A DNA stretch of 64,000 nt from Amorphophallus konjac (lineage: Eukaryota; Streptophyta; Magnoliopsida; Alismatales; Araceae), in assembly GCA_022559845.1 (NCBI GenBank), contig CM040128.1, forward strand, positions 180,209,691 through 180,273,690, in the 5' to 3' direction. The translations under genes were made by a program, and so were the position numbers. Shown here piece after piece: positions 56,885 through 64,000 of the stretch (position 1 is its first letter; every line of letters starts with the position of its first letter). The notes beneath the pieces were generated by a model that saw only the letters and a list, made by a program, of their open reading frames with translations, was not told the DNA's origin and searched no databases.

Positions 56885-57095
56885 AACGGCGCGGAAGGGC
56901 CTTAAACTGGCGCGCTCTAAACCGGCACGCCCCTTCAACATCTTAATCCGGCACCCCCAAAATCGGTGCGCCCCATTTTTCCATCTGCCCTTACTGTTGC
57001 CTTAAACCGGCGTGCCCCTCCTTCCCTTGTTAAACCGACGCACTCCTCTATTGGTCCTAAACCGGCGCGCTCACCCCCCGCGCCATTTTAACCAA
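56885..57095. repeat. AAACCGGCGCGCC motif cluster, D2 left
   Basis: About eight direct copies (TTAAACTGGCGCGCTC, TAAACCGGCACGCCCC, AAACCGGCGTGCCCC and others), closed by an inverted GCGCCATTTTAACC near 57080. Same architecture as 45235-45525. Confidence 0.85.
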
Positions 57096-58334
57096 ACTGC
57101 CGTCCCATCTTCAGTCCGATCCCCTGTTTTGGGGTGCGAACAAAGAGAACTTACCTGAAATGGCCGAACAACCTGCACCTGACCGGCGTGCAACTGCTTG
57201 AGCCCTTCTCGCTCCCAGGAATGGAAGGCTTCGAGCCCCACACCGAACGTCGCTTCTTCGTTGGTCACCGTCGGCCAATCTCGTGGAGGCAGCTTGCCTA
57301 CTCTATCAACCCCTCCACCTGCAGGCCACTCGAGAGCTTCAGACATAGAGAGGATGAGAAGAATGGAATGAAAGGGAAGGGGGATTCAGAGATTTCTTCC
57401 CCCACCTCCATATATATGACAAACCCGTCAGAAGAAAAAGAGGCGAGCCGCTGGATGGTTGGGTGGTTGTTCAGAGGTGAGAGCTGCCGAGAAGAGGAGC
57501 CCAGCCGAAGAGAAGAAAGGCTTCATCCCCATTCCGGAGAGGTGAGGTGAAGAGAGGGGAGTGAGAGTGAGAGGTGAGTCGGAGGGGAAAGAGCAAGTGC
57601 TCTCTTCCCCTCCTCTGTCGATGTATTCTTGCCCCCCCTGCAATGTATTTCTTTTTTTTATCTCGAGATGAACCTTCTCTGTGTTAAAAACCTTCCCCCG
57701 TTTATGTGGATGAATAAAAAGAAGTGTCCTTTTGCGAGCTTTCTGTTCTTTGTTTAGCCTCTGCCTCCCTTCTTCACTTTCTATTCGTCCAGGGTCTTTG
57801 AGGCCTACCTCTCCATGGTATGGCCTTCAAAGGAATCCACGTGATGGATGAACATTCATAGCCCTCTTGTGGCATACATTCGTCCAGTTCACGAAATCAC
57901 AACCTGTAAGCTGCTGGAGCTCTTGAAGGCTAGTCCTCGAGCCTCCACAAGTGCTTACGGGTTAACGGAGGCCTCACTCCGAGTTCTGAGGTTCACCCCG
58001 GAGTAATCCATTTGGTGTTCCCCATTTTTCTCTGGCAAAACCTTAGTTCGGGGGAGATGCTGCCCAAATTTTGCCAGGCAAAGAACCCATAAGAACAAAT
58101 GAACAGACTGAGCTCTGTGGGGAAAAGAATAGCATATGTCTGAAACCGTTGAATCAACCTGAACCTCTGAGTTCCTGCATGAACCCTCCTAATAAAACAT
58201 TCAATCTTCATGCTCGTTCATCTTAATAAACCAATCAATTAAATGAATAAACCAATCAAAACGTCAATCCACAGGTTGAAGAAACAAGAACAGAAGCGAA
58301 AAGAATCAAACGGAATGAAATAGAGCCCACAGAG

Positions 58335-58800
58335 CTTAACCCGGCGCGCCTCTAATCCGGCGCGGGCTAATCCGGCACGCTCACCCCCCGCCCCGGTTTA
58401 ACTCTACACTCAAAACCACTCTCGAAATATTGGAATGAATAGTGCCCTGTCCCCTCCTATTCCGGCGCGCCCCTTGGTTTCCCAAAACCGGCGTGCACCC
58501 ACTTTCCCTTTAACCGACGCGCCCCCTTGTAGTGTCCTTATCCGGCGCGCCCCCTTGAGCTCCCTTAATCCGGCGCGCATCACTATTCATCCTAAAAAAC
58601 TGGCACGCCCTCTTCTTAGCCTTAATCCGGCGTGCCCCTTGGCCTTCCTTAAACCGGCGCGCCCCTTATTCTCTCCTTGGCATCTCCTTTAACCGGTGCG
58701 CCCTTCTTCCCCTTGGATCCCATTAAACCGGCGCCCCCCCCCTCTTTCACCTCTTATTCCAGCACGCCCCCCTTTGCTTCCTTAATCCGGCGTGCCTTCC
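58335..58800. repeat. AAACCGGCGCGCC motif cluster, D2 right
   Basis: About 14 direct copies such as TTAATCCGGCGCGC and TTAAACCGGCGCGCCCC, with one inverted CCCCGGTTTAAC near 58394. Confidence 0.85.
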
Positions 58801-59129
58801 ATAAAAGAAACCTAATTAACCAAACAGATAAAAGGGATAGGAAACCAATAACCAAAAGTTACCCATGCTTCAATTAAAATTTTGTTCCAGGGGCGCTACC
58901 CCCGGAAACCCCCGCAAGGGGCACTGCCCCCTTGACCGCGCAGGTCGATCCGCGTGCGAGGGCGCACAATGGCGAGTTCGGGCTCCACACCTAACGACTC
59001 ACTTCCCCGGACTGTGCGCGAAGAGAAAAATAATGACGCCTCGTGGCATCAGACATGGTCCTCGGAAACCCCGATATGGCCATAGTCCACAGCCACCTCG
59101 GGCCAATAGATCATTAGCTTGACTCACCT

Positions 59130-60120
59130 CCATCGGGATCCAATCCCGCATCCACATTAACCTTGCCGTATCTGCGGCAGACATTCGTACGGTTTTGTCA
59201 CCGTCTTTTATGTTACAAACACGGACTTCTGTCCGAATAAGAAATGGTCCGTTAGTGACCGACTATATATACCGGGATTTAATCCTGCACCTGCATTAAA
59301 CTTGCCATACTCACGGCAGACATTCGTACGGTTTGGTGAAGAGAAAAGTAATGATGCCCCACTAGATCGGACTTGGATCTCGGGAGCCCCCGCCCGGACA
59401 TGACCATGATCCGAACTTATTCCGGGCCGATAGTTCGTTAGCTCGACCCGTCTTCATCGGGATCTGATCCTGCACCCACATTAAACTTGCCGCACCTACG
59501 GCAGACATCCGCACGATTTTATCGTCGTCCTCGATGCTACTAATACGGACTTCCGTCTGATTAATGGATGGTCCGTTAGTGACCGACATATATACCGGGA
59601 TCTAATCCCGCGCTTGCATTAAACTTACGGTACTCACGGCAGACATTTGCACGGATTCGCTCCTGTCATCGTCTTGTTTTCTACACGGACCTTTGTCCGA
59701 ACATAAAAATGGTCTGTGTATGACTGATAAAATCCGAATGGAACGAGATGGCTCTCGTCTTCCCCGAACCCTACGTGTGGGAATATCAATAAGACCTTCG
59801 TGAGTCGCATTTGGACCTCGGGTTCGCCCCAACCATGGTCATCGCCTGACCCACATCCTAGGCCTATAGCCAGCTATCTCTGTACACATCTCTGTTTTGG
59901 AATCTAGTCCCGAGACACTTTCCCGTTGCCCTTCGGCACCGGAAATATTAACGATGCCCACGCGAGCCCAACTTCGACCGCGGGGGGCCCACCGCAGTAT
60001 GGTCGTAGCTTGATCTTGCACCGGGCCGACAAACTTATCGGTTTCCGACCGCTCTAACTGGGATTTAACTGAACGTTTCCCGTCCCTTTGAACAATAAAT
60101 TTGCCGTACCCCGGCATACA
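59130..60120. repeat. Tandem repeat of about 140-190 bp in D2
   Basis: Units start with GGGAT.TAATCC.GCAC, then CATTAAACTTGCCGTAC and CACGGCAGACATT.G.ACGG, near 59138, 59274, 59460, 59598 and a diverged one near 60060. Between units lie GACCGACATATATACC and TGGTCCGTTAGTGACC blocks. D1 has only two units (47113, 47253). Confidence 0.85.
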
Positions 60121-62261
60121 TATGCTCCAGTTTTCCCCATGACGATCATGGTTTTATGACGCCAGACGCTCGTTCGAATATCAAAATGGTCCATTGAGTG
60201 ACCGACATATTAAGAATGCTTGCTCCCCTAGACATTGGGCTTTTGGACAGATTCGAGACCGCTATCAGCTTGTTTCTCTCGATATAGTTTCTTGGCCATG
60301 AGGCCCTGATTCCCGGCGATTAATCAAGGGTGTTCTCCTCTCCGAGGGGATGTAAATAACGCCGTGACCTTTATGGCGCGGCGGGTTTTGGTCCCGACAC
60401 GAACCACACAATCGTCTGATTAGTCAGATCGAGCGCACAATAGATCGTCACCTTGTGACTGGCACGCCCACGCACTTAATAAACCCAATGAACAAATAAA
60501 CAACGATTTTAAATAAAAAGTGCATCCACACAACCACACACACACTTGCTGTGACAGATGCAACACTCCAACCACACAAACACTAAGATCTGGATAAATC
60601 CACACACACACACAGATCTAAGAAGACCTACGCACACACGAATGGAACACGACGACCACACACGGCCACGGATCTGAATTGATCCACACACACACTGATG
60701 TTTGCAGTTTATATGAAACACAAATTTGAAACTTTAAAGCACAAGACACCAAAATGAATAAACCACAGTTTAGAAGGCTCCTGATTTGGCTCCCCCTGAA
60801 TGTATGTTGCAGATCTTTGCGTTGATTCCTTCTTCGCTTGAATGGCTTCAGATTAAGCTTAAATGGCCTTGGAGTAGATGTAGAGTTTGCTGCACGGGGT
60901 ACTGTTCACGGCTACAGTACTCTTCCTTCTTCACTTGGACAACCTTCCCCTAATCTCTTCTTGAAACCCTTGCTTACTTCTTGATAGCCTCCTCCTTGAT
61001 CTCTCTTTGTTGGTTGCTTGCTTCTTCACTTCATGAGTGCTTGTTGGCCTCAGAAGTACCTTGAATGGGTGGGAGATAGATGAAGATCTTGCGGCATAAA
61101 GTACTGTTCACGGAGCTACAGTACCCTCTCCTTCCTCCTTGGACAGCCTCCCTTTTGATCTCTTAGATGGTTTTGGTTAATGGCTCCAATGAGATGTTTT
61201 ATATCCCTTGAATGGTCCATGGACAAGCCCCAGACCAGATTCACAAATCATAGTGTAATTGGGATCATTGGGATTAAACAAATGGGAAGAAAGACCTTTC
61301 CACGAGCTTGAAACATGAAGTCAATATTGGGGGCTTCGGGACTGTCGGTCGACTAGCGGCACTGGGTCGGTCGACCGGAACTGTCTGCAGACAGAACAAT
61401 TTTGGTTCTGGCAAAACTGATCGACCGACCCTATGGTGGTGGTCGACCGAAACCTGCAGAAATGGGATTTTATAGGTTCTATCAATTCTGGTCGACCGGC
61501 CAAGGTTCGTTGGTCGACCGAAGTTGCCCAGACCTACAAAAATGAATAGTTAGCCCAATGAAACATGTCCATAAGTCAAGAGCTTCATGTCCTCATCAAT
61601 TCCATGCATTTTGGATTTGGTTAAACTTAGATTATACATTTGTAAAGCTTAAACCATTTGAGCATTTGTCATTGATTAGAATAAAGAACTTTTACATTCA
61701 AGAACTTATGCATTCAACCTTGTAAGCTATCAATTCATGCAAACATTGCGAATCTCAAATACCATGAGTGAAGTCTATAAAAAGAGAGGTATATGAAATA
61801 TCTATGGTGAGATTGCTACTATAACAAGGTAAGAATCTTACCAGTGGTTCTTGACAGTAAATGACATATACCACCTGTGTTGAATTGTAGAAAAGTAAGG
61901 TACTTATCCACACGTTAGGTTTACTAGGCGACTGCCATGAGTTTGATCCTGCAAGCAAGATAGTCATGTTTAATACATCATGAATTGCACAAGGACTTGT
62001 TCACATTAAAGAGGTTATGAAACCTCTTGCCTCTTGTGAGGTTATGAAACATCTTGCCTCTTAAATAAAATTCAAACAACCAAGGATCAAGACCATGTAC
62101 CATTGCCATTTTCCATCTCAATCATATTTAAGCATGAATGTACACAGTCATCAAGAACATATGTAATCAACCATAAGTTTAGTTATCATCACTCAATCAC
62201 ATATTAAGTTTAGTTATCATCAAAACCATAACGCAACAATCATCAAAATCATAACTCAACA

Positions 62262-64000
62262 ATCTCCCACTTTTTGATGATGACAAACTTAGTGATGATG
62301 ACATTGATGATGACAAACTTAGTGATGATGACACACTTAGCCATGATACAACAGAATGGCACAGATATTCCCCTGTCACATCACACACAATCATCAATCT
62401 TTCTCCCCCTTTGACATTATCAAAAAGCATGATAATGTAAATCGTTCTCCCCCTTTGACATAATCAACAATATCAAATAGGCTGGAAGAAGCCAACGAAG
62501 CAAGAGCAAACTTATCGTCCCCTTTGAAACAGCAGTAGCACACCTTGGAAGTGTAGATGAAGCAAGAGTAGATCATGGACTAAAAAATCAATATGATTCC
62601 AATCAGATGATGCCAATTGGTGATTATTCTCACATGAAAAATGAGCAGATCATGGACCAACAATCAATATGATTCCAATCTTTCTCCCTATTGGCCAGTC
62701 AATGCCAAAAAAAAACTTATTGAGCAAGTGTGAGGCATTTGAAGTCCATTCAATTTTTGAATTTTCATCATTTTCAGATTTTTAAATTTTGGTTTAACAT
62801 GCATGAAATGCAACACATGCAAGTGATGTCATATGAGATGTACAATCAAACAAATACTTATATATACATGCAACACAGCTCCCCCGTACTTATTTAAGAG
62901 GGGAATGGAATAAGAAGGATGCATGAGAGTCATAATAACTGGAATACTCATATATAACACCTAGGAGATTGTGCAATCGTATAGGAGATACATGCAATTG
63001 CTAAAGCAGTCAATCAATTTTCTGAATACATAATAAATCAAATTTCCAGATGTGTGAGTGAGTAACATGAAAAATGATAGTTACAATATGGATATTCAGA
63101 TTTTCAGATCAACACAAGGAGACATTTTACAGACTGCACTTTAAATTTGAGAACAACGTATTGGAGACTTCGCTCTACCTCAACAATTTTACACAGATAA
63201 TCAGAATTTTTCTAAGAATGATCAGGTTCAAATAATTCCTTTTTACGAGAGTAGACGCATGGAGCTCATGCTAGAATCCTCGGTTACTCAGAATATTGAA
63301 CTATTTCACCTCATTTTGAACAGAGGTACTTTAGTCAACACTTTTCAGAACTTAACCACATCACGTCTTAGGTGACATGTGCTTAATTTACTCAATGAGA
63401 CTGAGCATTGCTCTACTATTCTTTTTCATTTCAGATTTTTCAAGCAAGGATAGGGAGGTAACTTTTTTCTCAACTGTCTCTTCAATATACATGCATCAAG
63501 TTTAACATCTCAAGAGTATCGAAAAGAAATTCATATATCCTTATCTTTAACACTCATTTTCACATTTTGTGCATGAAGTGTGCGAATTTGATTCAGCATG
63601 TATACTGAAAATATTATAAACACATAACAATGCAGCTTCCCCTAAATAGATACATTTATGAAATATGAACTCCCACAGAGTGTATGACATGAAACACTCC
63701 AATAATGACTCAAATGTAATATTATTTATTAAGAAAGTATAAGGTCATAGAAAATCCAAGGATGGGGGTGAATAACATATAATAACAAGAAATCACGCAA
63801 AGGGAATGTATGCAACATGCAATGCAATTATGCAATGTGATGCAAAAATGCTGATATCAATTGAATAGATACTAATTTGAATGAACTAAATGCAACTAAT
63901 GCATGAGTTCTAATGCGATGCAACCTATGAGCATATAAGAATGCAATGCAATATACAAAGGCAAGATACAAGATCTTGATTTTTAAACCACTGAGACAAA
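62262..64000 (-). other. 3' untranslated interior of SIRE/Maximus element E
   Basis: Read on the minus strand this is the region before the 3' LTR, with repeated polypurine tracts: GTCAAAGGGGGAGA (two copies, 62400-62460) and CAAAAAGTGGGAGAT at the LTR. It also holds a duplicated GATGATGACAAACTTAGTGAT block (62275-62330). From 62600 to 64000 it is AT-rich with no RT or integrase text, so pol must lie to the right of the window. No credible ORF. Confidence 0.75.

Larger units (their letters stand above)
56493..60531. mobile_element. Element D2: solo LTR or LTR-like element, relative of D1
   Basis: 4039 bp, begins TTTGGACGTC (D1: TGTGGACGTC), ends GTGCATCCACA, flanked by perfect CAACC (56488-56492, 60532-60536). 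Aligned with D1 along its whole length; it is longer mainly because of more repeat units at 59130-60120. No PBS, PPT or pol seen. The polyadenylation-like GAATAAAAAG block is at 57712. Confidence 0.85.
55939..62261 (-). repeat. 3' LTR of SIRE/Maximus element E, split by D2
   Basis: On the minus strand it starts TGTTGAGTTATGATTTTGAT at 62261, right after the polypurine tract CAAAAAGTGGGAGAT. It ends TTCACCCCCCTCTTGGGTGT at 55939, the lineage's usual LTR end. Without D2 and one CAACC copy it is about 2.28 kb, close to solo LTR J (2.26 kb). It contains the GGTTTTTAAGGTGGTTCGG block (56200), TCGACCGAC repeats (61345-61520) typical of these LTRs, a minus-strand TATAAAA at 61197-61203, and a (CA)n tract. 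Confidence 0.82.

Noticed and set aside
44854..60531. D1 and D2 as the two LTRs of one 15-kb element
   Set aside because: Each copy has its own different 5-bp duplication (CTAGA and CAACC) and sits in a different host LTR.

Overview
This is a stretch of plant nuclear DNA made almost entirely of nested LTR retrotransposons. Evidence for a flowering plant: Ty1/copia pol of the SIRE/Maximus type, Ty3/gypsy elements primed by initiator-tRNA-Met (TGGTATCAGAGC), an antisense plant mobile domain gene, and SIRE-type LTRs and polypurine tracts. I cannot name the species. I found no host gene, rRNA, tRNA or CRISPR array. Almost all coding sequence is retroelement-derived and broken.

The layout was worked out by hand from LTR pairs, terminal TG...CA and 5-bp target-site duplications (TSDs). 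From the left: element A (minus, <1-4719) sits in the 3' LTR of element B (minus, Athila/Tat-like, <1-41776). The same LTR also carries solo LTR J (4892-7150, TSD TTGCC). B's interior carries F (plus, 8503-28558, TSD CCCAA) and C (plus, 30001-37635, TSD GTCAT). F's 5' LTR is split by H (minus, 9705-17307, TSD AAGTT). F's 3' LTR is split by G (plus, 21689-27681, TSD TTGAG). B appears to lie in a Maximus-like LTR, I (41777-48190), which is also split by D1 (44854-47750, TSD CTAGA).

Further right are a GC-rich stretch with G runs, a truncated copia pol (49734-51766) with an LTR remnant K, and a minus-strand Tat-like 3' end, L (53166-55938), with tandem repeats. Last comes the 3' LTR and 3' untranslated part of a minus-strand SIRE/Maximus element, E (55939-64000). 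E's LTR carries D2 (56493-60531, TSD CAACC), a relative of D1.

A, F, G and H form one family of non-autonomous chromovirus-like elements. They keep PBS, PPT, a gag-like region and a relic of the integrase C-terminus and chromodomain. Protease, RT, RNase H and the integrase core are replaced by a conserved segment I do not recognise. H keeps the CCHC knuckle and the best chromodomain. H and G entered the two LTRs of F only 18 bp apart in LTR coordinates.

Element C carries no gag-pol. On its antisense strand it has a two-exon plant mobile domain gene whose frame holds across a consensus intron and is broken by one stop, plus a second, very acidic ORF. C's LTRs and flanking internal DNA are full of paired TGACGCC/GGCGTCA motifs.
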